Shown here: positions 1 through 8,219 of the stretch, one piece after another | Layout of the letters: each line of letters opens with the position of its first letter | Position numbering within the stretch: position 1 is the first letter of the stretch | DNA from: Anaerolineaceae bacterium | GTDB lineage: Bacteria; Chloroflexota; Anaerolineae; Anaerolineales; Anaerolineaceae | Reading direction: 5' to 3' | Assembly (NCBI GenBank): GCA_027348305.1 | Contig: DAIEPS010000011.1 | Location: 1-19,635 of the forward strand | Length of the DNA: 19,635 bases | Notes under the pieces: model-generated | What the model saw: only the letters and a program-made list of their open reading frames with translations | What the model was told of the DNA's origin: nothing | Database searches by the model: none | Made by a program: the position numbers and the translations under genes

Positions 1-1236
1 ATCCGCAGGAAAATCTCTGTCTCCACCAATGATGGTGACCTTGCGCGCCATGGCGGCTTCTTTAAGTGAAAAACCAACAGTCGGTTTATATTTGCGAATA
101 AAGGGACGGGTCACGTCCAGGTGCCAATCGGCTAATCCCCACTCGTAAACGGGCAGGAGCAGGTAATGCTCGATGGGGAATGAAGCAGCGGCGGTTGCAG
201 TATCTTCAGGTTTTGAACCTTGTGGGTCAGGCTGCAATGGGGCAGGAGTAGGCGGAGATGCCTGTTTGGATGCAGGGGCCAAGACACGTACGATGGGCAA
301 TGTGTTGGTTTCAGATTTAATCCAGCTTTGCGCGTATTCTTCAGAGTCAGGTTCGGCGGCCAGCAGCCAGAAATTGCAGGCCAGGATGGCATCCGTGGTC
401 ACCAATTCGTCCACATCGTTGATCAGTGAAAGCATGGCTTCGACCATCTCGGCATGCACTTCAGGTGAATAGTATGAACCGGGCTGCTTGATGCCGGCTC
501 CAAATTGGATGATCGGCATGTTTTTAATTCCGGCAGCTGCTGCGATGGAACCAGCCCATTCATAACTGTTGAATCCGCGTTGGTCTTCTGACCCGGTGGG
601 GGTCAGGTAGGGTCTTGAATGGATCCATTTCTCGGGTCCGCCCATACCCCATGAGAGTTCGTGCCCGTATGTAAAGGCATATACACCGGCAGCCATCGTG
701 TTCAACAAGTTCTGCTGTCCGCGGCGCTGCAGGGACTGTAACGAAGATTTGAAGAAGGAAGTATCCCAGTAACTGCCGCCTGGCATCAGTGGAGGAAACA
801 CCGGGATTAACTTATTGCGCTGTGCTTCAAGCGCGAGCGGCAAGAAGCGGTCAATAAAACGTTCCACCAGGTCCTGATGAGACCAGCCGGCGGATGACCA
901 GCTCGTGGAGTCATTGGGTTTGTCGAAGAAAACCACATGTTTGACGCCCCAGCGGGAATAAGCGGAAAGAATGGGTTTCAGTTCAGCGGCTGATGGGGCA
1001 TCAGGAAGTTGAAGTTTGAAATGGATGATGGGCTGAACACCAGCATCAACCAGGCCGGTAATGAAGTTTTCAGGGATGGCGCGGTTGGAATCAGAAAGCA
1101 GCACCACCCAGGAGGCGTTAAGTCTGGTTAATGCGGGCAGCCAGACGGATAGATCTTGGGCGGAATAATGCAAAGTGTCTTGGAAATAGTGAAGTCCAAG
1201 ACGATTACCTTCTGAGTTAGTTTTTGAGTTCGTCAT
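1..1236 (-). CDS. TIM-barrel-like glycosidase candidate, C-terminus cut by the window edge
   Basis: The minus-strand reading frame is open from the ATG at 1236 to the window edge (412 codons, no stop), so the gene continues to the left. No signal peptide is visible. Residues 10-290 alternate hydrophobic strand-like stretches (WVVLLSDS, PIIHFKL, KHVVFFDKPN, KLIPVFPPL) with helices, as in a TIM barrel. They are rich in Trp, Asp and Glu, including GHELSWGMGGPEKW at 191-204. A Pro/Thr/Ala linker follows at about 320-352. A second region then starts (FPIEHYLLLPVYEWG; VGFSLKEAAMARKVTIIGG at about 387-405), which resembles segments of Anaerolineae surface-hydrolase or SH3/LysM-type proteins that I remember but could not check. 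The start is preceded by a modest GGTTGG ribosome-binding site. The gene diverges from the SDR gene. The fold is inferred, and the substrate and catalytic residues are unknown; a non-enzymatic barrel is possible. Confidence 0.6.
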   Translation of the reverse strand, partial: MTNSKTNSEGNRLGLHYFQDTLHYSAQDLSVWLPALTRLNASWVVLLSDSNRAIPENFITGLVDAGVQPIIHFKLQLPDAPSAAELKPILSAYSRWGVKHVVFFDKPNDSTSWSSAGWSHQDLVERFIDRFLPLALEAQRNKLIPVFPPLMPGGSYWDTSFFKSSLQSLQRRGQQNLLNTMAAGVYAFTYGHELSWGMGGPEKWIHSRPYLTPTGSEDQRGFNSYEWAGSIAAAAGIKNMPIIQFGAGIKQPGSYYSPEVHAEMVEAMLSLINDVDELVTTDAILACNFWLLAAEPDSEEYAQSWIKSETNTLPIVRVLAPASKQASPPTPAPLQPDPQGSKPEDTATAAASFPIEHYLLLPVYEWGLADWHLDVTRPFIRKYKPTVGFSLKEAAMARKVTIIGGDRDFPAD

Positions 1237-1325
1237 ATTGCATCCAACCTGCCTGATTTAGTTAACTCAAAGACTATGTAGCAAGTACTGTGCCATCTTT
1301 GTTAATTAACGATTAAATCGTCTGC

Positions 1326-1331
1326 TATAAT
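1326..1331 (+). promoter_or_regulatory. -10 box of the SDR gene, predicting a leaderless mRNA
   Basis: A perfect TATAAT ends 7 nt before the ATG at 1339, so transcription should begin at about 1338-1339, on or next to the start codon. The upstream ATG at 1330 lies inside this box and cannot be used from this promoter. The -35 is weak (TTAATT at 1302-1307, 18-nt spacer). No Shine-Dalgarno sequence precedes either ATG. Confidence 0.5.
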
Positions 1332-1338
1332 GTCACTC

Positions 1339-2247
1339 ATGATATTGGTTACAGGCGGAACAGGTTTTATTGGCAGGAATCTCATCAAAGCCCTGGTTGA
1401 ATCAGGGCATAAAGTGCGGATCCTATTAAAACCATCCACAACCTCGCCGAACTTTCCCAAGGGGATAGCGGTGGAAGTGGCGGTGAGCAGTCTTTCTGAC
1501 CAGCGGGGGGTCAGGGCAGCACTCAAAGATGTGACCCAGATCTTTCACCTGGCTGGCGCGGAACGCAAAGGCAGCCGCGGCGATCTTAACCAGGTGGACG
1601 TTGAAGGAACAGCCACATTAATGCAGGCGGCCAAAGAAGCCGGCATCGAACACGTTTATTTTTTGAGTCATCACGGCGCAGCACGAGCCTCCGCGTACCC
1701 GGTGCTTAAGGCGAAAGCCATTGCCGAACACTGGATCATCAACAGCGGCATTCCGTACACCATCGTCCGCACAGGATCTGTGTTTGGACCTGGCGATCAA
1801 TTCACCGTCCCCCTCGCAAGGCTGATCAAAATTTCTCCCCTGATATTTTTGATGCCTGCCAAGGGGCATGTCTTGATCCAGCCATTGTGGATCGACGATT
1901 TGATCAATGTTTTGTTATTGATCATGGAAGATCCAAAGGCCATAAATCGCATCTATTCCATCGGCGGCATGGAACCCTTGCCTTACCGAGAGATCGTACG
2001 CCTGGTCATGAACAAAACAGGTCTCAAACGATACGTTATTCCTGTTTCTCCGGCAACCTTGCGCACCCTCACATTATGGATTGAACAAATCTATCCTGCT
2101 TTTCCTATATCCATTTTCTGGCTTGATCACCTGGCCGAGGATCGTACTGCGAACCTCGATAGCCTGCCGCGTGAGTTTGGCATCATGCCAGCCAGGTTTC
2201 ACCAGCATCTCGATTACCTGATTAACGAAATTTCGAAAAGGAAATAA
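1339..2247 (+). CDS. NAD(P)-dependent epimerase/dehydratase-like SDR protein
   Basis: A 302-residue Rossmann protein of the extended/atypical short-chain dehydrogenase family. The nucleotide-binding signature GGTGFIG is at residues 6-12, immediately after the first beta strand. The YxxxK pair is present as Tyr120-Lys124, followed by a run typical of NDUFA9-like SDRs (GIPYTIVRTGSVFGPGD). The C-terminal half carries the usual substrate-domain pattern (IQPLWIDDLINVLLLIME, then YSIGGMEPLPYREIV). These proteins bind NAD(P) and act on sugar nucleotides, quinone-linked or other small substrates; the substrate cannot be read here. I chose the ATG at 1339 over 1330 because MILVTGGTGFIG is the canonical family start and the -10 box overlaps 1330. 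The GH57 gene begins 8 nt after the stop, so the two are likely co-transcribed. Confidence 0.85.
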   Translation: MILVTGGTGFIGRNLIKALVESGHKVRILLKPSTTSPNFPKGIAVEVAVSSLSDQRGVRAALKDVTQIFHLAGAERKGSRGDLNQVDVEGTATLMQAAKEAGIEHVYFLSHHGAARASAYPVLKAKAIAEHWIINSGIPYTIVRTGSVFGPGDQFTVPLARLIKISPLIFLMPAKGHVLIQPLWIDDLINVLLLIMEDPKAINRIYSIGGMEPLPYREIVRLVMNKTGLKRYVIPVSPATLRTLTLWIEQIYPAFPISIFWLDHLAEDRTANLDSLPREFGIMPARFHQHLDYLINEISKRK

Positions 2248-2255
2248 TTTTCAGA

Positions 2256-3653
2256 ATGCCCAACCGAGAATTCCTGTGCGTTCATGCACATTTTTATCAA
2301 CCTACCCGTGAAGACCCACTGACCGGCATCATCCCCACCGAACCGGGCGCACATCCTTACGCCAATTGGAACGAACTCATTTTCGAGATGTGTTACAAGC
2401 CCAATGCAGTGCTTGGCAATTTCTCGCACATCAGTTTCGATCTCGGCCCGACCCTATCCAAATGGATGAGACAATATCACCCTGATGTTTTAGCCCAGAT
2501 CGTCGCTGCGGACCACCAGAACATGGATCATTACGGTGTTGGCAACGCATTGGCCCAACCCTACCACCACACCATTCTGCCGTTGAGCAAACGACGAGAC
2601 AAACAAACACAGATCCGCTGGGGAATATACGAGTTTGAACGCACTTTCAAACGTAAACCGCGCGGTATGTGGCTGCCTGAGACGGCAGTGGATATGGAAA
2701 CCCTGGAGGTTCTGGTTGAAAACGGGATCGAATTCACCATCCTTGCGCCGTGGCAGGCAGACGCGAAGGAAGTAGACCCAAGTAAAGCCTACCAGGTGAT
2801 CCTTCCAGACCACAAATCCATCAAGGTCTTTTTCTATCACAGCGGACTCAGCGCGCGCGTCAGCTTCGATCCAAGTGCCACTGAAAACGCGGATACTTTT
2901 GCACGCAACTTCGTCAAACCGGAATTTGTCTCAGGAGATCATCCTCAATGGCTTATGATCGCCACAGATGGTGAACTTTACGGACACCATCAAATCTTTC
3001 GCGATAAGTTCCTGTCTTATTTGTTGGATGGATCATTATCAGTGCAGCATATTGATACCGTCTTTCCTGGCTTGCAGATGATACAGCAGAAAGTTTTCCC
3101 AGTGATCAAGATCCGTGAGAATACTTCATGGAGCTGCCACCACGGTGTACAGCGCTGGAGCGGTCTGTGTTCATGCACACCCAATGGGGAATGGAAAAAA
3201 CCGCTACGCGAGGCTCTGGAACGCGTTTCTGATGAAGTGGATAAGGTTTTTATCGAAGCCTGTAAGGGCATTTTGGAGAATCCATGGGAAGCCCGCGATC
3301 AGTATATCGAGGTTTTCAATGGAGACCGAAAGTTCGCAGATTGGATCCAAGAGTTGACAGGTGCAGCACTTTTGCAGGATAAGGTTGATCAGCTTGAGAA
3401 ATTATTCCAAGCCGAACTTGAATGCCAGCGTATGTTCACGTCATGCGGATGGTTTTTCAATGAACTTGATCGGATCGAACCAAAGAATGCAGTAACCTAC
3501 GGCGCTCGCGCCGTTTGGCTAACGAAACAGGCCACGGGTGTCAATATCTCAATTGATGTGACTGGAATACTTGAGAAGAGTAAAAGCGGACAGAATAGTC
3601 TCTCCGCGTTGGACTTTTTCATTGAAGCAATGCAGCGATTTGAACAAGCCTGA
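2256..3653 (+). CDS. GH57 family glycosidase (alpha-amylase/alpha-mannosidase-like, DUF3536-type)
   Basis: A 465-residue cytoplasmic protein of glycoside hydrolase family 57, the retaining alpha-glucan/alpha-mannan enzymes. The family's first motif appears as HFYQP (residues 12-16). Gly-Met-Trp-Leu-Pro-Glu (E142) fits the nucleophile motif, and TDGELYGHH (D238) the acid/base motif. A conserved-looking block SWSCHHGVQRWSGLCSC (about 291-307) follows. The rest is helical, matching the start of the DUF3536 region found after the GH57 domain in related proteins. As I remember them, those are often nearer 800 residues, so this copy looks short, but it ends cleanly with tandem TGA-TAA stops. An AAGGAAA run at the end of the SDR gene may be a distant ribosome-binding site. 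The gene meets the GH13 gene tail to tail. The exact activity (amylase, branching or debranching) is not decided. Confidence 0.85.
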   Translation: MPNREFLCVHAHFYQPTREDPLTGIIPTEPGAHPYANWNELIFEMCYKPNAVLGNFSHISFDLGPTLSKWMRQYHPDVLAQIVAADHQNMDHYGVGNALAQPYHHTILPLSKRRDKQTQIRWGIYEFERTFKRKPRGMWLPETAVDMETLEVLVENGIEFTILAPWQADAKEVDPSKAYQVILPDHKSIKVFFYHSGLSARVSFDPSATENADTFARNFVKPEFVSGDHPQWLMIATDGELYGHHQIFRDKFLSYLLDGSLSVQHIDTVFPGLQMIQQKVFPVIKIRENTSWSCHHGVQRWSGLCSCTPNGEWKKPLREALERVSDEVDKVFIEACKGILENPWEARDQYIEVFNGDRKFADWIQELTGAALLQDKVDQLEKLFQAELECQRMFTSCGWFFNELDRIEPKNAVTYGARAVWLTKQATGVNISIDVTGILEKSKSGQNSLSALDFFIEAMQRFEQA

Positions 3654-3656
3654 TAA

Positions 3657-6600
3657 TTACAGTTTAACTTTATTCCCAAGCAGCAGGTCAACTTTGCAGT
3701 ACGACTTTGAATGCCGCGCCTGCATTTTTTGAAATACTTCTTGCAACGCGAGCACCAACTCAGCAGCGGTTACCCGGTTTGATTCTTGAGCCGAAAACGC
3801 CTTGAGGATCGGGACAATCTCCATCCAGCGCATCAACTCCAGGAGCGATTCCTGGTGGTACCACAAAGTGTCTTCGTAGAAATTTACTTTCAGTGATTCA
3901 CGAATTTCAGGTGTGATCAACCAGCCCTTGAGGATTTCTGTGACTGTCTTCTTGCCATCCTCAATAAACCAGTCTTGATATTTAATGGCCAAATTCAGGA
4001 AGACCATTTTATTGTTGGCTTCATCTTCCTTCATCCCGGTTTTGATCAATGCGAGGTTCACTGCTTGATCAAGCTTCCATTTCCTGATCCAATCGAGTGC
4101 GGCGGAAGTGGAATTCAAATGGGAATTATGCTTGTGGAATTGGCTGACAAGGGTCCATGCCGCTAGAGCCAACCAAGAGGACAAATGCTTGTCAAAGTCG
4201 GCATTGAGCCTGGCGAGGTGTTTGGCTACATTTTGGGTGCCTGGTACTTCGAATGATTTGGCAAGTTGAGGAAGTTGCAAGAGTGTGGTAAGCATGCGCA
4301 TGATCTCTGACTGAAGTGTTGAAAGATCATCATGTGATTGCGAAATCTCTTTAACATTATTCAAATAGGCATTGACGGCGTTTGAAAGGGTTCCGATATT
4401 ATCAAGGTTGCCTTCTGTCCGCAACTGGGTCATACACTCCAAAACACGGGTGACGAGGGCTGCGTTGGTTCTGAGAGGCTGGGCTTGTTGGACGTTGAGC
4501 TGATTCAGAGCCTCTTGCATATTCGGGATCGGATTTTGACCATAAATGGCGTACAACTGTTTAAAAGTTTCGTCATTAAATGAGTCGTGAGGCTGTACCT
4601 TTGAATAGACATGGTATTCATAACCGTTGAGGTGAGTTTCAAACCCGTGTTCGACGATCTGGTTTGTGAGACGGATCAGATAAGTGTCGGTTGAAAGATC
4701 GTGCAGGCACAAATACCTGTTATTTTCTGTAAATAGCCCAAAGGCAGCGGCGATGTTGAGCGAATATTTTCCAGTGTGACGGTCCGCTGCATCGGTGTGG
4801 GGAAATGAGTTGACGATCTTGCCCCAGGTTTCTTGATACGAATTATTAAACAATACCAAAACGTGTTGTTTTGAGAGTTGATTGGTAAAAGCAAAAACAT
4901 TTTCGTTGATGCTTCCATCTGATTGTTGAAAATCAAAGAGCCTGAAATGATCTGCATTGGCAAACAGTTCGCGGTTCTTCAGCAGCGGACTTATTTTGTG
5001 AAAATGCTGTTTGTCAAACTCAAAAATGCCGGTCTCATCGAGCATGGGTTTGCGGTATTCCATGCCGTATTTCTCGGTAAGGCCTTCAATTTGGCCGTGC
5101 CCAAACATGGGCAGACCTGGCAGGGTGACCATCAGAGTACAGACGCCGAAATATTTGTCTCCGCTGCCAAACTGATCGATCGCGGTGCGCTCATCCGGGT
5201 TATTCATGAAATTGACAAAACGTTTCAATATCTCAGGATCAAACTCAAGTGTGTTTTTGATCAGTTTGCGGTAACCCGCATTGTCTTCATCGCGCAGCAT
5301 GTGCATGAATGCGCTATTGTAAACGCGGTGCATCCCCAGCGTGCGGACGAAGTACCCTTCCATGAGCCAGAAAGCCTCAGCAAGAAGCAGGGTTCCTGGA
5401 ACCTCTCTCTCAACTCGTTCAACCACTTCACGCCAGAATTCTCTGGGAATGGCAAGGTCAAAGTCATGCTGTGAAATGGAGTACCCAGACCTGGACGGGA
5501 TAGCTCCGCCGGCTCCGGGCTCTGGATACCACAAGCGTTGGATATGCTTTTTTGCCAGCGTCATGGCTGCGTCGAAACGGATGATCGGAGACTTGCGTGC
5601 GATCTCGATGATGGTTTGAATGACAACTTCGCGTACTTTTGGATCAAGGTAATTCAATTGCGCAGTGTCATTCCAGGGCATAGCGGTTCCGTCATTGCCG
5701 TGATAGATATACTTCGTTTCACCGGTTCGTTTATCCATGCGGCGAAACACCACGGCGGCATCTGTACGGTCATAATAATGGTCCTCGATCTGGATCAGGA
5801 CGTTTTCATCTGACGAGAGGTCTGGCCCATTGAAACTATAAGCGGGGAATGGACACGAATCAACAGACAGGAACCATTCAGGATGATGGATCACCCACTC
5901 GGAATCGATCCCCATATGGTTGGGTACCATATCAGAAGCCAGGCGGATGCCGAATCTTTCAGTTTGTTGTTTTAAGACTTCATAAGCCGGATCGCCGCCT
6001 AATTCATCAGCGATCTTGTACGAGTAAAGTGAATAGGCTGAGGATACTGCCTCGGCATTTCCGGTCAATTGTTTGATCCGAGCTGAAGCCGGGCTGCGCT
6101 GCCATAGACCGATCAGCCATAATCCATTGATGCCTTGTGCCTGTAAATTCACCAATTCTGAATCGGGAATACGATCCAATGTGGTGATCGATTGGCCGTA
6201 TTTTTTGGATAATTGTTCCAGCCAGACAAAGACATTCTTGGCGATCAGCACCAGTGCGGGCATCCATTCGCGATCCAGGCTGAAGGCTTTTGCTTCACGA
6301 TCATACCCCGAGGAAGAGAACGATGAAGACATCGTTTTTGCATCGTAAACCAGAACCTCCGCCGGTCCTGGGCCGGTAAAGCCGGGTTTTTCTTCCTCTT
6401 TGACCAGGTCGATGTTGTTTAAAAGCTGAAAATTGATCAAGTCGCCCAGCAGGAATCCCCAATGCAAACGAATGTATTCAAGCTGCCCCGAAATGGAATC
6501 AGGAACCTTTTCTGCAGGCGACTTGAGCATATCTATTAAAGACTGTGTCTCAGGTCCGAAACCCGGCAGGTTGGAAAAAGATTTTTCGATCTGATTCAAG

Positions 6601-7133
6601 ATGGGGTTGAAAAGCGGATGGATGAGTACGTCCGGTTCCCAGATCAGGCTCGCAAACGGGAGCAGAGCCTGGTTTTGAGTGGACACCCATAAAAGAATGA
6701 GGTCGATAAGAACGGTTTCCTGGTTGGGGCGGTGCTCATTATGACCTGCGAGATACTCTTGAGTAGAAATGCGTTCTTCAAAAACATCCTGGGGGGGATA
6801 ATGTTTAACGTAAAGGTTGAGCAGTATATCCAGCGTGGAAGGTGAAAAGGTCACCTGCAATGCAGAAAATACGTTTTTGACGGCTGTGGGATTGGATTGT
6901 TGATAGAGAGAGAAAACGTGATGAAAGATCTCGTCCAGCAGCCCCATGCCGTGAACCTGGCTGGCTTTCAGAGTTTTTCCGTTATGGTCCTGCGGGTTGT
7001 TGGTTTGATTGACTTGATAAACGAAGTTGTGCAGGGATCTAACGTCAGGTAATGATACTTTGCCATCCGGAGTGAAAAGGGAGGAATCAAACCGATATTT
7101 GCCGCGAGCCCTTTTGGTAATTGGAAAACGCAT
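3657..7133 (-). CDS. Large GH13 alpha-amylase-family protein with helical N- and C-terminal flanks
   Basis: A 1158-residue protein with no signal peptide. The (beta/alpha)8 core spans about 325-700 and has all four GH13 regions: DMVPNH (401-406), RFD with likely nucleophile D521, LLLAEAFW with likely acid/base E586, and NNPDER with D647 in place of the usual NHD. GLPMFGHGQIEG (673-684) resembles the conserved stretch after motif IV. About 300 residues precede the barrel (helical, with QEYLAGHNEHRPNQET at 125-140). A region with beta-domain character follows, then about 300 helical residues to the end. Neither flank matches a domain I recognise. The family acts on alpha-1,4/1,6 glucans, so with GH57 opposite it suggests glycogen or maltodextrin handling in the cytoplasm. 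The ATG at 7133 has a GGAG ribosome-binding site 7 nt away. Whether it is a hydrolase or a transferase is open. Confidence 0.85.
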   Translation of the reverse strand: MRFPITKRARGKYRFDSSLFTPDGKVSLPDVRSLHNFVYQVNQTNNPQDHNGKTLKASQVHGMGLLDEIFHHVFSLYQQSNPTAVKNVFSALQVTFSPSTLDILLNLYVKHYPPQDVFEERISTQEYLAGHNEHRPNQETVLIDLILLWVSTQNQALLPFASLIWEPDVLIHPLFNPILNQIEKSFSNLPGFGPETQSLIDMLKSPAEKVPDSISGQLEYIRLHWGFLLGDLINFQLLNNIDLVKEEEKPGFTGPGPAEVLVYDAKTMSSSFSSSGYDREAKAFSLDREWMPALVLIAKNVFVWLEQLSKKYGQSITTLDRIPDSELVNLQAQGINGLWLIGLWQRSPASARIKQLTGNAEAVSSAYSLYSYKIADELGGDPAYEVLKQQTERFGIRLASDMVPNHMGIDSEWVIHHPEWFLSVDSCPFPAYSFNGPDLSSDENVLIQIEDHYYDRTDAAVVFRRMDKRTGETKYIYHGNDGTAMPWNDTAQLNYLDPKVREVVIQTIIEIARKSPIIRFDAAMTLAKKHIQRLWYPEPGAGGAIPSRSGYSISQHDFDLAIPREFWREVVERVEREVPGTLLLAEAFWLMEGYFVRTLGMHRVYNSAFMHMLRDEDNAGYRKLIKNTLEFDPEILKRFVNFMNNPDERTAIDQFGSGDKYFGVCTLMVTLPGLPMFGHGQIEGLTEKYGMEYRKPMLDETGIFEFDKQHFHKISPLLKNRELFANADHFRLFDFQQSDGSINENVFAFTNQLSKQHVLVLFNNSYQETWGKIVNSFPHTDAADRHTGKYSLNIAAAFGLFTENNRYLCLHDLSTDTYLIRLTNQIVEHGFETHLNGYEYHVYSKVQPHDSFNDETFKQLYAIYGQNPIPNMQEALNQLNVQQAQPLRTNAALVTRVLECMTQLRTEGNLDNIGTLSNAVNAYLNNVKEISQSHDDLSTLQSEIMRMLTTLLQLPQLAKSFEVPGTQNVAKHLARLNADFDKHLSSWLALAAWTLVSQFHKHNSHLNSTSAALDWIRKWKLDQAVNLALIKTGMKEDEANNKMVFLNLAIKYQDWFIEDGKKTVTEILKGWLITPEIRESLKVNFYEDTLWYHQESLLELMRWMEIVPILKAFSAQESNRVTAAELVLALQEVFQKMQARHSKSYCKVDLLLGNKVKL

Positions 7134-7314
7134 TTTTACTCTCCGGAATCAAGCATTATCGCCTAATTATCAATTATATCCTTTCGTAGAAAAGTGTGGA
7201 TCGATTTATGATGGAATTGCCAGAAAATACCGAAAAAGGGATCGAATTTGTGAATTTAGGAAGGTCAGTGGGAAAAAATGGCCTAAACGGAAAAAATTAC
7301 GAAAAGAACGGCGA
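7134..7314. other. Intergenic stretch between AlkZ-related gene and GH13 gene
   Basis: This 181-bp gap holds the GH13 promoter region: GGAG at 7142-7145 and a perfect -10 TATAAT read on the minus strand at 7173-7178, without a good -35. No strong GC hairpin with a T-run follows the AlkZ-related gene on the minus strand, so read-through into GH13 is possible. A short plus-strand frame starting at 7196 reads into the antisense of the AlkZ-related gene and I do not count it as a gene. Confidence 0.5.
7173..7178 (-). promoter_or_regulatory. Candidate -10 box of the GH13 gene
   Basis: TATAAT on the minus strand lies about 40 nt upstream of the GH13 ATG, leaving room for a leader of about 30-35 nt that includes the GGAG ribosome-binding site. 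No convincing -35 hexamer at 16-18 nt is seen. Confidence 0.35.
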
Positions 7315-8175
7315 TTATTTCAATAGTGAATTCAGGCAAATGACTTGTTCAGTTTCGTTTTCAAGTTGGACGCTGCCAGTCAATAAACCACCATCCTGCA
7401 ACCTGGTGATCGCTTTTTGAGTCTCTACTTGCGTCCAGCCGAAGAGGGATTGGATCTGTTTTTCACTTGCAGCTCCCACTGATTCGAGATAGCAGGCAGT
7501 GAGGTGATCGCGCGCCTGGTTTTCTGAGATAAAGCGGCTTTGTTCAAGCAATTCTGGGTGGTAGCGATGGGTCAGGTCATAGACAAAGGCATATTTCCAT
7601 GTGCCAACTTCGGCGATGGCGATGGGCATCACCTTAAAATCCCGCTGGAGCAGATCGAGCGCACGCGTGAAAGGTGTGTTCGAGTTTTTGCCTGAGAGAT
7701 GGGCTTCACGCCGTAGTGAGAGGGAGTCCAAAGGCCCTTTTTCGAGCAGCGCTTCAAAGATGAGTTTTACTTCGAGCGGGATGAGCCCCTCGCGGTATTG
7801 GTCGTCAATTTCCAGTTCGGGATCGCCGAAATTGGGTGAAAGTGCATAGAAATATGGTGCGGTCTTCAATGAGATCAAAGTATTACGTTTGCGCAGAATG
7901 CGTCCGTAATACCAGACGCGCTTATCCAGCAATTCGTCTTTCCAACCCCAACTGATGTGACCGGGGTCGTTGTGTCCATCTGCCACAGGGCGGTCGCCCG
8001 CCACTCCGCACCAGAGACTGGGCATGGTGATGCCTTTTACCGGCCAGAAGAAGAGGAATCCGCGTTCATTGACGAACTCCACAGCTTGCTGCGGAGTTCG
8101 CAATCTCCTGGATTCGGATGTTCGGAATGTTTTTTCTTGATACTGTTTAAGAAGCCCGGCTGAAAGTGTTGTCAT
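7315..8175 (-). CDS. AlkZ/YcaQ-related winged-helix protein
   Basis: A soluble protein of about 286 residues. The N-terminal part (LRTPQQAVEFVNERGFLFFWP, then ISWGWKDELLDKRVWYYGRILRKRNTLISLKTAPYFYAL) resembles AlkZ-related proteins. These are small relatives of the DNA glycosylase AlkZ/YcaQ, which unhooks DNA crosslinks with tandem winged-helix domains. The middle (LIFEALLEKGPLDSLSLRREAHLSG, TPFTRALDLLQRDFKVMPI) and the end (ASEKQIQSLFGWTQVETQKAITRLQDGGLL) read as winged-helix units. The QxQ catalytic motif of true AlkZ is not apparent, so a glycosylase activity should not be assumed. The frame opens at a GTG at 8178, but the next codon is an ATG (8175), which I prefer; neither has a good ribosome-binding site. 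The thiolase stop lies 44 bp upstream, so co-transcription is plausible. The family call rests on memory of the pattern. Confidence 0.6.
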   Translation of the reverse strand: MTTLSAGLLKQYQEKTFRTSESRRLRTPQQAVEFVNERGFLFFWPVKGITMPSLWCGVAGDRPVADGHNDPGHISWGWKDELLDKRVWYYGRILRKRNTLISLKTAPYFYALSPNFGDPELEIDDQYREGLIPLEVKLIFEALLEKGPLDSLSLRREAHLSGKNSNTPFTRALDLLQRDFKVMPIAIAEVGTWKYAFVYDLTHRYHPELLEQSRFISENQARDHLTACYLESVGAASEKQIQSLFGWTQVETQKAITRLQDGGLLTGSVQLENETEQVICLNSLLK

Positions 8176-8219
8176 CACTGCAATTAACGACCAAATTTCC
8201 TTAATTTGATTTTCAGCAA

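Noticed and set aside
173..472. Plus-strand open frames opposite the left-edge gene
   Set aside because: They are antisense shadows of a 412-codon minus-strand frame with far better protein character; they show no family pattern and no ribosome-binding site.
1330..1338. Start of the SDR gene at ATG 1330
   Set aside because: This ATG lies within the TATAAT box and adds three residues before the canonical MILVTGGTGFIG start.
4923..5474. 183-codon plus-strand frame inside the GH13 gene
   Set aside because: It is antisense to the catalytic core encoding GH13 motifs III and IV; no recognisable protein features.
7196..7420. Plus-strand frame starting in the gap before GH13
   Set aside because: It runs into the antisense of the AlkZ-related gene, has no ribosome-binding site and a low-complexity Lys/Asn composition.
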